Below, piece by piece: positions 8,144-17,759 of a stretch of DNA of 64,000 bases; position 1 is the first letter of the stretch, and each line of letters begins with the position of its first letter. Source of the stretch: Antarcticibacterium arcticum (lineage in GTDB: Bacteria > Bacteroidota > Bacteroidia > Flavobacteriales > Flavobacteriaceae); the NCBI RefSeq assembly GCF_007993795.1, contig NZ_CP042476.1, positions 2,108,001 to 2,172,000 on the forward strand. Reading direction: 5' to 3'. The position numbers were made by a program, and so were the translations under genes. The notes beneath the pieces were generated by a model. That model was not told the origin of the DNA. It did no database searches and saw nothing but the letters and a program-made list of their open reading frames with translations.

Positions 8144-9232
8144 TTACTTTTTAAGATAGTCCCGTAAGATCTTAAAAAGAATTTCCATTTCTTCTTCTGT
8201 ATTAAAATAATGGAAACTCAGCCTTATACCCGTGCCCCGCTGGGAACAAACCACATCTTTAGAACGGAGATATTGGAACATTTTATCATCTCCCTTAATA
8301 TTAAAGATGGAGGAATGCTCCTCCCTCTCTGCCACCATTTTTTCAAGCAAATTGAGCTTTTCAAACTCTTTTTTGGCAAGCGCGCTAAAATTTTTAACCC
8401 TTTCCTCTACCAGCTCCATTCCAACTTCTTTTAAAAAATTTAAAGCCACCCGTAAACTTCCAAAGTTTAAGGTATCCTGGTGTCCCGGCTCAAACTTGCC
8501 TATAAAATTACCCTCATGAGCCTTATATTTTCCTTGTAAGGAATTGAAACCTGATGTTTTGGGGGCAATTTTATGTGCAGCCTCATTATTAAAAAGCATA
8601 AAAGCATTCCCATAACCGGCGTTGAGCCATTTGTATCCGCTGGCAATTACAACGTCTAATCCCGAAGCATCAAAATCAAAAATTTCTGTTCCGCAGTATT
8701 GGGTCCCATCTGCAACAAAAAGGGTATCAGGATATTTTTGCTTGAGATCTTTGAGAAATTTCACGCTTAATTTAATCCCGCTTATGTACTGCACCAGGCT
8801 AAAAGCAAAAAGGTCCGGCTGCTGTTTTTGAAAAGCCTCTTCAATATTTTTCTCAATATTTTCATCTATTGCAGCAAATTGCACAGGAAAATCCCTGGAT
8901 GTCACCGCCCAGTTAATAGATGGATAATCCCCCTCCAGCAATAATACCATTTTGGACTTATCTATACCCTCCAGGAGCGTGTTGAAACCAAAAGAATAAT
9001 TAGGCACAAGCGCTACTCTATTGGGGGCGCAGTTAAAAAAGTCTCCTACTGCTTCCCGTACAGCGGTCAACATTTTCCCCTGCTTCTCCTTAAGGATGCT
9101 GGCCATAACCAGGAAATCCAGGTCGTGTTCCTGCCGGAAGTCAAACACCTTTTCAGGAAGCAACCCGGAGGCAGCGGTATTAAAATAAAGGTTCTGTTGC
9201 AGTACAGGAAAGGGTTTTCTTAAATTCTTCAT
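8144..9232 (-). CDS. Class V aminotransferase-fold PLP enzyme
   Basis: A PLP-dependent enzyme of about 362 residues. The start at 9232 (MKNLRKPFPVLQQN) is preferred over upstream in-frame codons because YFNTAASGLLP then falls near the usual N-terminal position. The PLP lysine is probably in SGYKWLNAGYG, preceded by the DGTQYCGT aspartate motif; the tail carries GIRLSFHYFNTEEEME. The family includes cysteine desulfurases, kynureninases and C-S lyases. Because it faces the egtB-egtD operon it could be an EgtE-like sulfoxide lyase, but that is inference: it is on the other strand and not cotranscribed. Confidence 0.85.
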   Translation of the reverse strand: MKNLRKPFPVLQQNLYFNTAASGLLPEKVFDFRQEHDLDFLVMASILKEKQGKMLTAVREAVGDFFNCAPNRVALVPNYSFGFNTLLEGIDKSKMVLLLEGDYPSINWAVTSRDFPVQFAAIDENIEKNIEEAFQKQQPDLFAFSLVQYISGIKLSVKFLKDLKQKYPDTLFVADGTQYCGTEIFDFDASGLDVVIASGYKWLNAGYGNAFMLFNNEAAHKIAPKTSGFNSLQGKYKAHEGNFIGKFEPGHQDTLNFGSLRVALNFLKEVGMELVEERVKNFSALAKKEFEKLNLLEKMVAEREEHSSIFNIKGDDKMFQYLRSKDVVCSQRGTGIRLSFHYFNTEEEMEILFKILRDYLKK

Positions 9233-9295
9233 AAGCGATTTAACATTGGTGTAAAAAACCATTAAATTTGATGATCTACTAAAATACTTCTTAAT

Positions 9296-9751
9296 ATGTT
9301 TTCTCAAAAGAAAAACACCTCCAAACTCGACCACGATCAAAGAGAACTTTATGAAAATGCAAGACGCCGTACATTACAAAAAAAACGCTTGTTCCTGCAT
9401 TTTGTGATCTTTCTTGTGGGTGCAGTTTTGTTAATTGTATTAAATGTTGTTATAGGGTTTAAAGAAGAGGTAATGCCCCTGGGGTATAACTGGTTTTTCT
9501 GGGTAGTGCTGTTGTGGACTTTTTTCTTTTTGATCCATTTGGTAAATGTATTTATTACCAGCAGTTTTATGGGAAAGGAATGGGAACAACAACAAATGGA
9601 GAAACTGGTGAGAAAACAGCGGGCCCGTATTGAGGAACTTGAAAAGAAAGTGGAGAGAGACCATCCCCTACCGGGAAAAAAACCCGCAACAAATCCTAAT
9701 TATTCAACTGAAGACCGCCCCCGCGATAGCGGAAACTTCCTAAACCATTAA
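9296..9751 (+). CDS. 2TM domain-containing membrane protein
   Basis: A 151-residue protein with a charged cytoplasmic N-terminus (ENARRRTLQKKR), two transmembrane helices at about 32-54 and 62-85 separated by a short loop, and a long charged coiled-coil-like tail (EQQQMEKLVRKQRARIEELEK is the start). This is the 2TM domain seen in Bacteroidota, sometimes fused to histidine kinases. Function is unknown. It is 3 bp from the dihydrofolate reductase gene, so the two are almost certainly cotranscribed. It is divergent from the PLP enzyme with a 63-bp gap. Confidence 0.85.
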   Translation: MFSQKKNTSKLDHDQRELYENARRRTLQKKRLFLHFVIFLVGAVLLIVLNVVIGFKEEVMPLGYNWFFWVVLLWTFFFLIHLVNVFITSSFMGKEWEQQQMEKLVRKQRARIEELEKKVERDHPLPGKKPATNPNYSTEDRPRDSGNFLNH

Positions 9752-9754
9752 AAT

Positions 9755-10237
9755 ATGCTTACACTTATAGCCGCGGCCGGAGAGAATAATGCTCTGGGAA
9801 AAAACAATGATCTCGTATGGCACCTGCCGGATGATTTTAAACGGTTTAAAAAAATGACCTCCGGGCACCATATCATCATGGGTAGAAAGACATTTGAATC
9901 TTTCCCCCAGCCGCTGCCAAACCGAACTCACGTGGTAATAACCAGGAGCGATGAATATAAAAAAGAGGGCATTATAGTGGTGCATTCCCTGGAAAGGGCA
10001 ATTGAACATTCTAATGAGGACCCACAGCCCTTTGTTATTGGGGGAGGCGAGATCTATAAACTTGCAATTGATGTGGCAGACAGGATAGAACTTACAAGAG
10101 TTCATGGTACCTTTGAGGCCGATGCCTTCTTTCCTGAAATTGATGAACAACAATGGGAGCTGGTAAATCAGGAATTTCACGACAAGGATGCAAATCATGA
10201 ATTTGCATTTACCTACTTAACATATGAGCGCAAGTAA
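9755..10237 (+). CDS. folA: Dihydrofolate reductase
   Basis: This enzyme reduces DHF to THF with NADPH, completing the thymidylate cycle begun by ThyA. The 160-residue protein has ENNALGKNNDLVWHLPDDFKRFK, where Asp27 is the catalytic acid, then HHIIMGRKTFESF, LPNRTHVVITR, and the glycine loop VIGGGEIYKLA. No unusual substitutions in these motifs are obvious. The next gene's ATG at 10224 lies inside its 3' end, so the reading frames touch or overlap. Confidence 0.96.
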   Translation: MLTLIAAAGENNALGKNNDLVWHLPDDFKRFKKMTSGHHIIMGRKTFESFPQPLPNRTHVVITRSDEYKKEGIIVVHSLERAIEHSNEDPQPFVIGGGEIYKLAIDVADRIELTRVHGTFEADAFFPEIDEQQWELVNQEFHDKDANHEFAFTYLTYERK

Positions 10238-10247
10238 TGATCCTGGT

Positions 10248-11090
10248 ATGGATTTTAAACATATAGCCGAACAAAATTCTTTTGAAATATCTACCGTAAC
10301 TGAACTTGGTGGAGGAGACATCAATGAGGTATTTTTAATTACCACCAACAAAGCCGAAAAATTTGTAGTAAAGATCAATAATGCCAAGGAATTTCCGGGC
10401 ATGTTCCAGGCTGAAATGGAAGGCCTGCAAACCCTGTCCAAAACGGGTTGTATAAAAATTCCCAAACCAATTTATACAGGCGAATTTGAAGATAAAGCTT
10501 ATTTGCTGCTGGAATATATTCCTGCCGGAAAACAGGGAAATGATTTCTGGGAAAATTTTGGGAGCCAGGTGGCCTGTTTACATCAACATACCGCAAAAGA
10601 ATTTGGCTTTAATAAAGACAATTATGTGGGAAGCCTTCCGCAGAAAAACAATTGGAGCGAAGACCCTGTAGAATTTTACATTACCCGCAGGCTGGCCCCC
10701 CAACTTAAACTGGCCGGGGAAAATAATTATGACCTGGGAATAAGTAAATATTTTATCAGGAACGTGTCAGAAAATATTCCCGATGAACCACCTTCACTTA
10801 TCCATGGCGACCTTTGGAATGGAAATTTCATAATTACTTCTGCCGGAGAACCATGTTTAATAGATCCTGCTGTAGCCTATGCGCCACGGGAAATGGACCT
10901 CGCAATGATGAAACTTTTCGGTGGTTTTGACCACCGGTTATTCGGTGCTTATAATGAAGCATTTCCCCTGGAAAGAGGATTTGAGGAAAGACTACCCTTA
11001 TGGCAGCTCTATTACCTGCTCGTGCACCTTAATATCTTCGGAAAAGGATACCTCAACCAGGTGAATAATATTATAAGACAGTATAACTAG
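10248..11090 (+). CDS. Fructosamine kinase / APH-fold kinase family protein
   Basis: An aminoglycoside-phosphotransferase-fold small-molecule kinase resembling fructosamine-3-kinases, which phosphorylate glycated lysines for deglycation. The ATP-binding part has VTELGGGDINEVFLI and FVVKINNA. The catalytic loop is HGDLWNGNF with Asp188, followed by the metal-binding DPAVAYAPREMDLAM. Start: ATG 10224 would overlap folA by 14 bp and add eight residues; ATG 10248 gives MDFKHIAEQN, closer to family N-termini. The true substrate cannot be read from sequence. Confidence 0.88.
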   Translation: MDFKHIAEQNSFEISTVTELGGGDINEVFLITTNKAEKFVVKINNAKEFPGMFQAEMEGLQTLSKTGCIKIPKPIYTGEFEDKAYLLLEYIPAGKQGNDFWENFGSQVACLHQHTAKEFGFNKDNYVGSLPQKNNWSEDPVEFYITRRLAPQLKLAGENNYDLGISKYFIRNVSENIPDEPPSLIHGDLWNGNFIITSAGEPCLIDPAVAYAPREMDLAMMKLFGGFDHRLFGAYNEAFPLERGFEERLPLWQLYYLLVHLNIFGKGYLNQVNNIIRQYN

Positions 11091-11184
11091 TCCCAAAACT
11101 TAACAATCTTATAATTATTTTTAGGAATTTATTGGCTTAATAGGTTTTATACCATTGGTAACTTGTAAAAAAAATAATGATGCT

Positions 11185-11685
11185 ATGAGTACCAAGAATT
11201 TATTTAGCAGGGAAGCCCTGGAGAAAATGACTGAACTTGTGAATGATATAGATTTCGCAATGCTTCTCACAGATTTAAATACACAACCAATTAGCGCGGT
11301 ACCAATGTCAACAAAAAAAGTTGACGAACAAGGGAACATCTGGTTCCTAAGCGGACTGAACAGTGAGCATAACGCCAATATTGTTAGAAGCCCTGAGGTC
11401 CAGTTGTTGTACAGTGATATTTCAGATATGGAATTTATAAGTATATATGGCCGGGCCACCATAGTTGCAGATCCACATATCCTGGATGAGCTATATGAAA
11501 AGACAGATGACGCCTGGTTTACCGGAAAAGATGATCCTAATTTAACAGCGATCCAGGTAAAGCCGGAGGAAGCCTATTACTGGGATAATAAACAAAATAA
11601 ATACATTAGCTTCCTGAAAATGGGGGTTGCGGCAATTACCGGAGAAAAAGCCGATGTAGGCGTAAAAGGTAAATTAAATTTATAA
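11185..11685 (+). CDS. Pyridoxamine 5'-phosphate oxidase-like flavin-binding protein (general stress protein 26 type)
   Basis: A 166-residue split-barrel protein of the PNPOx-like superfamily. It has MLLTDLNTQPISAVPMSTKKVDEQGNIWF early (shown in part), HNANIVRSPEVQLLYSD, and ISIYGRATIV, typical of general stress protein 26. These proteins bind FMN/F420 or haem and are linked to oxidative stress; the substrate is not predictable. The ATG at 11185 is preferred over an upstream in-frame TTG (11155). A strong terminator follows. Confidence 0.85.
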   Translation: MSTKNLFSREALEKMTELVNDIDFAMLLTDLNTQPISAVPMSTKKVDEQGNIWFLSGLNSEHNANIVRSPEVQLLYSDISDMEFISIYGRATIVADPHILDELYEKTDDAWFTGKDDPNLTAIQVKPEEAYYWDNKQNKYISFLKMGVAAITGEKADVGVKGKLNL

Positions 11686-11703
11686 TAGATTTTTTCTACG
11701 TTG

Positions 11704-11740
11704 AAAAGACCTCATAATTTTTAAAGTTATGAGGTCTTTT
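11704..11740 (+). terminator. Rho-independent terminator
   Basis: A perfect 14-bp stem AAAAGACCTCATAA (11704-11717) / TTATGAGGTCTTTT (11727-11740) is followed by a T run. It lies between the stress-protein gene and fabD, and the symmetric A/T flanks would allow action in both directions. Confidence 0.92.
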
Positions 11741-11777
11741 TTTTTATTTCTATTTTAGCTTCATCAAATTAAGAAAA

Positions 11778-12659
11778 ATGAAAGCATATATATTTCCCGG
11801 TCAGGGCGCACAGTTTACAGGAATGGGATTGGACCTCTATGAAAAATCCCCCGTGGCCCGTGATTTATTTAACAGAGCCAATGAGATCCTGGGCTTCAAT
11901 ATTACCTCAACAATGTTTGAAGGAACCGCTGAAGACCTGAAGCAAACCAAAGTTACCCAACCGGCGGTTTTTTTACATTCGGCGATAATGAGCAAAGTTA
12001 TGGGGGAGCGTTTTCAACCGGATATGGTTGCAGGGCATTCCTTGGGAGAGATCTCTGCCCTGGTGGCGAATAAAACCCTGGATTTCGAAGCAGCTTTAAA
12101 ACTGGTGTATAAAAGGGCTCTTGCAATGCAACATGCCTGTGAGTTACAGCCGTCTACCATGGCCGCGGTCCTTGGCCTTGAGGATCATATTGTGGAAGCA
12201 GTATGTGCCGATGTTGAGGGGGTGGTAGTTGCAGCCAATTATAATTGTCCCGGCCAATTGGTGATCTCGGGTTCAATAGAGGCTGTTGAAATAGCCTGTG
12301 AGATGTTGAAAGAAAGAGGTGCCAAACGCGCTATGATCCTTCCTGTAGGAGGAGCATTTCATTCCCCGCTTATGGAACCGGCCAGAAAAGAACTTGCCGA
12401 AGCAATAGAAGCAACTACTTTTAGCACCCCTATTTGCCCGGTATATCAAAATGTAACCACTTTTGCGGTAACCAACCCTGCCGAGATTAAAGAAAATTTG
12501 GTTTTCCAATTAACAGCACCGGTAAAATGGACACAGTCTGTTCAAAATATGATCAAGGACGGGGCGACGCATTTTATTGAGGTAGGCCCTGGGAAAGTAT
12601 TGCAGGGGCTTGTGAAAAAAATAGATAGAAATTCGGAGGTTTCTTCAGCCGAATTCTAA
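11778..12659 (+). CDS. fabD: Malonyl-CoA:ACP transacylase
   Basis: FabD loads malonyl groups onto acyl carrier protein for fatty-acid elongation. The 293-residue protein has the FPGQGAQFTGMG opening, the nucleophile Ser88 in AGHSLGEISAL, the QPSTMAAVLGL segment, NCPGQLVISG, and the catalytic His195 in GGAFHSPLM. The ending EVGPGKVLQGLVKKI is also typical. It stands alone between terminators or large gaps rather than in a fab cluster. Confidence 0.96.
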   Translation: MKAYIFPGQGAQFTGMGLDLYEKSPVARDLFNRANEILGFNITSTMFEGTAEDLKQTKVTQPAVFLHSAIMSKVMGERFQPDMVAGHSLGEISALVANKTLDFEAALKLVYKRALAMQHACELQPSTMAAVLGLEDHIVEAVCADVEGVVVAANYNCPGQLVISGSIEAVEIACEMLKERGAKRAMILPVGGAFHSPLMEPARKELAEAIEATTFSTPICPVYQNVTTFAVTNPAEIKENLVFQLTAPVKWTQSVQNMIKDGATHFIEVGPGKVLQGLVKKIDRNSEVSSAEF

Positions 12660-12793
12660 CTTTTCACGGTTAATTAATTTTTTTCATAATTAATTGGTAA
12701 AAATCTTATTATGGGCATTATTATTGTTAAAAATTCAATATTCTAATTTAACCTTAAAGTGATCCCTAATAGCTTTTACAAATTCCCTCGTTT

Positions 12794-15157
12794 ATGAAAA
12801 ATATTACATGCTTCATTTTAATTTTTATTTTTACTTCATCCCTTAGCTTCGGTCAGGCACCCCAGAATATTAAAAAACTGGAAGAAAAATACACGGAGTA
12901 TTTTAAGTTAAACCGTGAAACAGTTTTTTTACATCTCAACAAGACTACAGTGGTGCCAAAGGAAAATCTCTGGATTTCTGCCTACGTTTACAATTCCAAA
13001 CTTCAGCTTCCCAATGTAGAAACCACGAACCTTAATATAGATATTTTCAATAAAAATGGAGTTTTTATTGATTCTAAAACTGTTTTTGTCTCCGGGGGTA
13101 AAGGGTCGATGTTTGTAGAACTGGATCCGGCTATTTTTACACCGGGGACGTATTTCTTAAAAGCTTCCACAAATTATATGAACAATTTTGATGAGGATCT
13201 TTCTTACTTGCAATCTTTTACCATTTATGGAGATAAGGAGGAAAACCCGGAATCAAAAGAAAAATTTGACCTTCAACTTCTTCCGGAAGGTGGGCATATT
13301 GTGGAAGGTGTATTGAATTCCATAGGTGTTAAACTTATTAATGCAAATGGAAAGGGAATATCTTTTCCAAAAGCAAGAGTGGTGAATTCCTCACAGCAGG
13401 AGCTCACCGTTTTTGAGTCTAATAAATTTGGTTTGGGAAAATTTAATTTGTTAGCTGAAGGAGACGAGAAATATACTGTGATTTTAACCACACTCTCCGG
13501 CGAAGAAATTTCAAAAGAAATTCCAAAAGCACAGGAAAAAGGAATTACCCTTACCAGCCATGAACGAAAAGACCGTTTTATATTTTCCCTCAAAACTAAC
13601 CAGGCTACCGGGGAATCTCTCCAAAATCAAAAGTATTTTATTGCGGTGCATAAAGATGGTGCTATAAAAGATTTTGCTTTTAAGTTCCCGGAAAATGAAC
13701 TGGAAGCAAATATCATCATTGAAAAAGACTCACTCTTTTCCGGAGTAAATACCATCACGGTTTTTAATGAAACCCTTCAACCCGTATTAGAACGACTCAT
13801 TTTTAATTCCAACGATATAAAACACACCAGAATTGCCGCAAAAAGAACTACTCAACAAGGTGATTCCCTTGGTATTGAACTAAAGGCTTCCCGGGTATTG
13901 AAAAATAATTCTTTGAGCATTTCAGTTCTTCCCGCTAAAACCCTTTCTCACAATCCAGATCATTCCATTGTTTCGGCTTTTTATTTGAAACCATACATCC
14001 AGGGAAATATAGACCAGGCTTCCTATTATTTTACCCTGGGAGATGAGCAAAGAAAATTATACGACCTGGACCTTTTACTACTTACCCAGGGCTGGAGTAA
14101 ATACAATTGGAATAATATTTATTCAAAGCCGCCCAGGGAGAAATTTTTACCGGAAAAAGGATTTACAGTTGATGGAAATATAGCAAGCCGAAACGCCAAA
14201 AAACACACCAGCCTGTTTGTAAGATCTGAAGAAACAGGAATGTTTGAAATTGTAAAAATCCAGGAGGACAATAATTTTAAACTTAATAATATTTATCTGG
14301 AGGACAGCACCTCCCTTGCGGTGGGATTGTTAAACGAAAGAAACAGTGAGATCTCCAAACCGCGCATTTCTATTAATATTAGTCCTGCTAAGACCAGAAA
14401 AAATCCCTTGAAAAATGCTCAAATTCAGTTAAATACGCCCACTGAGAATTACCATTCCAATACAGAGGAACTTGATCTTATTGGAAATGCTGTTTCCTTG
14501 GATACTGTTTCCGTTACTGGTATTAATAAAACCACCGGAAAATACCGAAATGAAAGCAACACTTTTCAGGAAGAAGTGGGAATAACCGAGGCTATTGCAA
14601 GCAGGTATTACTACGTAACAGATCTTATTGCCACCAAGGGTTTTAGGGTATTAAGAACGCCAACGAATGTTCAGATTATAAATAATATCCCATTTAGCCT
14701 TAATGCAAATCCAAACCCGCTAATAATTTTTAATGGGGCGCCCTTGGTAAATGGTGCAGAAATGTTAATAGATCTTCAAACATCACAGGTAGAGTCTATT
14801 GTAATTAACAAAAGAGGTGAAGGTTATGGTATGCAGGGCGGAAATGGCGTGATAAAGATAGTAACTAAAAAAGGGGGCGCTGCCCGGCCAAATTCTGAAA
14901 CTATGCTTTCAAAAATTGCCCAAAATGGCTTTACTACAGACAGGGAATTCTATACGCCCAGATACACCTCCTATTCTTCAGATGCGTTTGCGGAATTTGG
15001 CAGCATTAACTGGATCTCAAATATAAGTTTGGATTCTGAAGGGAAAGCGCAATTTAAAATATTAAACACACTGCAACCAGAAGTAAAGATCGTGATTGAA
15101 GGAATGAATGCTGAAGGGTATTTACTTTCAGAAGAATTGCTGGTCAGGACCAGATAA
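12794..15157 (+). CDS. Exported MG2-like / TonB-plug-like protein
   Basis: A 787-residue protein with a signal peptide (1-20, ending LSFGQ). The N-terminal part (about 35-150) resembles an alpha-2-macroglobulin MG2 domain: ETVFLHLNKTTVVPKENLWISAYVY and TPGTYFLKASTNYM mark it (each only partly conserved). The C-terminal ~190 residues resemble a receptor plug domain (NPLIIFNGAPLVNGAEML and YGMQGGNGVIKIVTKKG), but no 22-strand barrel follows. Such proteins are common in Bacteroidota and are often placed near TonB receptors. It is probably periplasmic or outer-membrane associated. A second protein of similar layout lies at 38027. Function unknown. Confidence 0.75.
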   Translation: MKNITCFILIFIFTSSLSFGQAPQNIKKLEEKYTEYFKLNRETVFLHLNKTTVVPKENLWISAYVYNSKLQLPNVETTNLNIDIFNKNGVFIDSKTVFVSGGKGSMFVELDPAIFTPGTYFLKASTNYMNNFDEDLSYLQSFTIYGDKEENPESKEKFDLQLLPEGGHIVEGVLNSIGVKLINANGKGISFPKARVVNSSQQELTVFESNKFGLGKFNLLAEGDEKYTVILTTLSGEEISKEIPKAQEKGITLTSHERKDRFIFSLKTNQATGESLQNQKYFIAVHKDGAIKDFAFKFPENELEANIIIEKDSLFSGVNTITVFNETLQPVLERLIFNSNDIKHTRIAAKRTTQQGDSLGIELKASRVLKNNSLSISVLPAKTLSHNPDHSIVSAFYLKPYIQGNIDQASYYFTLGDEQRKLYDLDLLLLTQGWSKYNWNNIYSKPPREKFLPEKGFTVDGNIASRNAKKHTSLFVRSEETGMFEIVKIQEDNNFKLNNIYLEDSTSLAVGLLNERNSEISKPRISINISPAKTRKNPLKNAQIQLNTPTENYHSNTEELDLIGNAVSLDTVSVTGINKTTGKYRNESNTFQEEVGITEAIASRYYYVTDLIATKGFRVLRTPTNVQIINNIPFSLNANPNPLIIFNGAPLVNGAEMLIDLQTSQVESIVINKRGEGYGMQGGNGVIKIVTKKGGAARPNSETMLSKIAQNGFTTDREFYTPRYTSYSSDAFAEFGSINWISNISLDSEGKAQFKILNTLQPEVKIVIEGMNAEGYLLSEELLVRTR

Positions 15158-15175
15158 AATAAAATGAAAATCCAT

Positions 15176-15212
15176 AAAAAATCCTGATCAACATATGGTC
15201 AGGATTTTTTTT
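15176..15212. terminator. Bidirectional terminator between convergent genes
   Basis: AAAAATCCTGA (15177-15187) pairs perfectly with TCAGGATTTTT (15199-15209), with A and T runs on both sides. It separates the plug-like protein gene from the convergent amidohydrolase. Confidence 0.9.
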
Positions 15213-15235
15213 GGGCTATTATTTAATTTCGTTTG

Positions 15236-16516
15236 TTATCGTTTATACACTTTTCCATCCTTCATCACAAACATCACCTCTTCCATGGTTTTTATGTTTT
15301 TAGTGGGATCTTCCTTAACGGCAATAATATCTGCAAAGAATCCCGGGGCTATTTGTCCGCTTTTAGTTTCCATTTTCAGGATCTTCGCGGGGGTAATTGT
15401 TGCGCTTTGTATGGCTTCCATTGCCGGCATTCCCGCTTCAACCATATAACCAAATTCTTTGGCATTCTTGCCGTGTTCAAAAACACCGGCATCTGTTCCA
15501 AAAGCGATCAATACGCCCCTTTTATAAGCTTTACCAAAAGTAGTTTGTATTTTGGGGCCAATTTCCCGGGCTTTGGGAACAACCAGGGCCGGATAATAAT
15601 TTTCAATTTCAGCCTTTTCGCTCACCTCTTTCCCGGCGGTGATGGTAGGTACATAATAGGTCCCGTATTCCTTCATTAGGTCCATGGTCTTTTCACTCAT
15701 CAGGGTACCGTGCTCAATAGTGGTAACCCCGCCTCTTATGGCACGTTGCATCCCCTCATCACCGTGAGCGTGTGCCGCTACGTGAAAACCATAATCCTTT
15801 GCCGTGGTGGTAATGGCTTTTATTTCTTCCTCTGTAAACTGCGGATTCGAGCTGCTCTTCGCAACGCTTAGCACCCCACCGGTGGCGGTGATCTTGATTA
15901 AGTCACTTCCATTTTTATAATTTTGACGCACTGCTTTGGCAGCATCTTCAATACTGTTCACCACGCCTTCTTTAGGCCCCGGGTCTCCAACAAGCTTACG
16001 GTTAAAGCTGTTGGTAGGATCTGCATGTCCACCGGTTGTGGCCAATGATTTCCCTGCAGTAAAAATCCTTGGGCCATCCACTTTTCCCGCATTTACAGCA
16101 TTTCTTAGTGCAATATTCACCCCGCTTCCGCCAAGTTCGCGCACTGTAGTAAAACCTGCCAGAAGCGTGGTCTTTGCAAACCCAACTGAATTAAAGGCAA
16201 AATCGGCTTCATTAAATGTGAAGCTTTCAAGGTATTTCTGCGGATTGGTCTCACTTTCCAAATGCACATGCATATCTGTAAGTCCAGGCAAAACAGTCAT
16301 TGTTCTAAGGTCGATCAAACTATCAGCTGAAGTTCTGGGTTGAACATAACCGTTCTCTACACTTTTAATAGTATTTCCCGAAACTACTATGGTTTTTTCT
16401 GAAAGGACTTTTCCGTTTTTGGTATCTACCAGTTTTCCGGCCTGTATATAGATATCCTGGGATGAAGCTGCAGAAGCTATTAATATTCCGCAGAAAGTGA
16501 GCATAGTTTTAATCAT
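15236..16516 (-). CDS. Exported amidohydrolase (imidazolonepropionase-like family)
   Basis: A 426-residue metal-dependent hydrolase with a signal peptide (1-19, ASAASSQ). The family motifs are in order: LPGLTDMHVHLE (metal-binding HxH), the TTVRELGGSG segment, LIKITATGGVLS, HVAAHAHGDEGMQ and TTIEHGTLM (metal-ligand histidines), and IAFGTDAGVFEHG with the catalytic Asp. The layout matches periplasmic amidohydrolases that cleave Xaa-Pro or Xaa-Arg dipeptides or cyclic amides; the substrate is open. It lies 11 bp downstream of the DegT aminotransferase on the same strand. Confidence 0.9.
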   Translation of the reverse strand: MIKTMLTFCGILIASAASSQDIYIQAGKLVDTKNGKVLSEKTIVVSGNTIKSVENGYVQPRTSADSLIDLRTMTVLPGLTDMHVHLESETNPQKYLESFTFNEADFAFNSVGFAKTTLLAGFTTVRELGGSGVNIALRNAVNAGKVDGPRIFTAGKSLATTGGHADPTNSFNRKLVGDPGPKEGVVNSIEDAAKAVRQNYKNGSDLIKITATGGVLSVAKSSSNPQFTEEEIKAITTTAKDYGFHVAAHAHGDEGMQRAIRGGVTTIEHGTLMSEKTMDLMKEYGTYYVPTITAGKEVSEKAEIENYYPALVVPKAREIGPKIQTTFGKAYKRGVLIAFGTDAGVFEHGKNAKEFGYMVEAGMPAMEAIQSATITPAKILKMETKSGQIAPGFFADIIAVKEDPTKNIKTMEEVMFVMKDGKVYKR

Positions 16517-16527
16517 AAAAGAGGAAT

Positions 16528-17661
16528 TTAATTATTTACAAATTCTATTAGAGTTTGAGATATATGATCTATTTGATCGTCTGAAAGTTCTGTATGCATA
16601 GGTAGTGAGATCACCTCTTTTATAAGTTGGTTGGTCACCGGGAAATCGGCTTCATTATACCGGGAACTGGCATATGCCTTTTGGCTGTGAAGCGGGATTG
16701 GATAATACACACCGCAGGGAATACCCTTTTCATTTAAATGTTTTACCAGTGCATCCCTTTTTCCATTGGTTATTTTGAGGGTATACTGGTGAAAAACATG
16801 AGTGTCTGGTTTACCGGCGAGATGCGGGGTTATAATATGTTCCTGTCCTTTAAACGCAGCATCATATTTTGCCGCGCTTGCCTGCCGGGATGAATTATAG
16901 TTATCGAGATGAGGAAGTTTAGCCCTTAGAACGGCTGCCTGAAAACTGTCCAGCCTGGAATTTACTCCCACCACATCGTGATGGTACCGCTCATACATTC
17001 CGTGATTTACAATTCCCCGAATCATATGGGCGAGATCGTCATCATTTGTAAAAATTGCTCCCCCGTCTCCAAAACACCCTAGATTTTTCGACGGAAAAAA
17101 GGATGTTGAAGCAATATCGCCAATAACTCCCGTTTTTAATGTTTTTCCATTTGCCGAATGAAAATTGGCGCCAATTGCCTGTGCGTTATCTTCTATTACA
17201 TACAGGTTATGTTCTTTCGCAATTTCCATGATCGCATCCATATTGGCAGTTTGCCCAAATAAATGCACAGGAACTATTGCACGTGTGCGGGGGGTAATAG
17301 CTCTTTTAACCGCTTCAGGATCAATATTAAAAGTTTCCGCTTCAACATCAACCAGCACAGGGGTTAATTGCAACAGCGCAATCACTTCTACGGTAGCGGC
17401 AAAGGTAAAATCGGCTGTGATCACCTCATCCCCGGGTTGAAGGCCCAAGCCCATCATGGCGATTTGCAGGGCATCTGTACCATTGGCACAGGGAATAACA
17501 TGTTTGACCTGCAGGTAGTCTTCCAGTTCCTTTTGAAATTGGTGCACTTCGGGCCCGTTAATAAAGGCTGAAGTTTCCATTATTTGTTGAAGTGAGTTAT
17601 TTATTTGATCTTTTATAGTTTCATATTGACCCTGCAAGTCAACCATTTGTATCTTTTTCAT
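16528..17661 (-). CDS. DegT/DnrJ/EryC1/StrS family sugar aminotransferase
   Basis: A PLP-dependent transaminase that makes amino sugars on nucleotide-sugar donors. The 377 residues have the MVDLQGQYETIKDQI start, NGTDALQIAMMGLGLQPGDEV, the PLP-binding VIEDNAQAIGA, and the Schiff-base Lys192 in SFFPSKNLGCFGDGGA. The C-terminus carries GIPCGVYYPIPLHSQKAY. WlbE/VioA-like activity towards a UDP- or dTDP-keto sugar is likely but not resolved. The divergent neighbour encodes Kdo transferase, so a surface-polysaccharide or LPS link is plausible. Confidence 0.92.
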   Translation of the reverse strand: MKKIQMVDLQGQYETIKDQINNSLQQIMETSAFINGPEVHQFQKELEDYLQVKHVIPCANGTDALQIAMMGLGLQPGDEVITADFTFAATVEVIALLQLTPVLVDVEAETFNIDPEAVKRAITPRTRAIVPVHLFGQTANMDAIMEIAKEHNLYVIEDNAQAIGANFHSANGKTLKTGVIGDIASTSFFPSKNLGCFGDGGAIFTNDDDLAHMIRGIVNHGMYERYHHDVVGVNSRLDSFQAAVLRAKLPHLDNYNSSRQASAAKYDAAFKGQEHIITPHLAGKPDTHVFHQYTLKITNGKRDALVKHLNEKGIPCGVYYPIPLHSQKAYASSRYNEADFPVTNQLIKEVISLPMHTELSDDQIDHISQTLIEFVNN

Positions 17662-17759
17662 CTGCTTTTTAATTTGACCTCCCGAAATTACAAAATATAG
17701 GCCCCATCACCAATGCTATTTTTAAGAAAGAGGTATTTTAGCATTTAAATCAAAACCGC

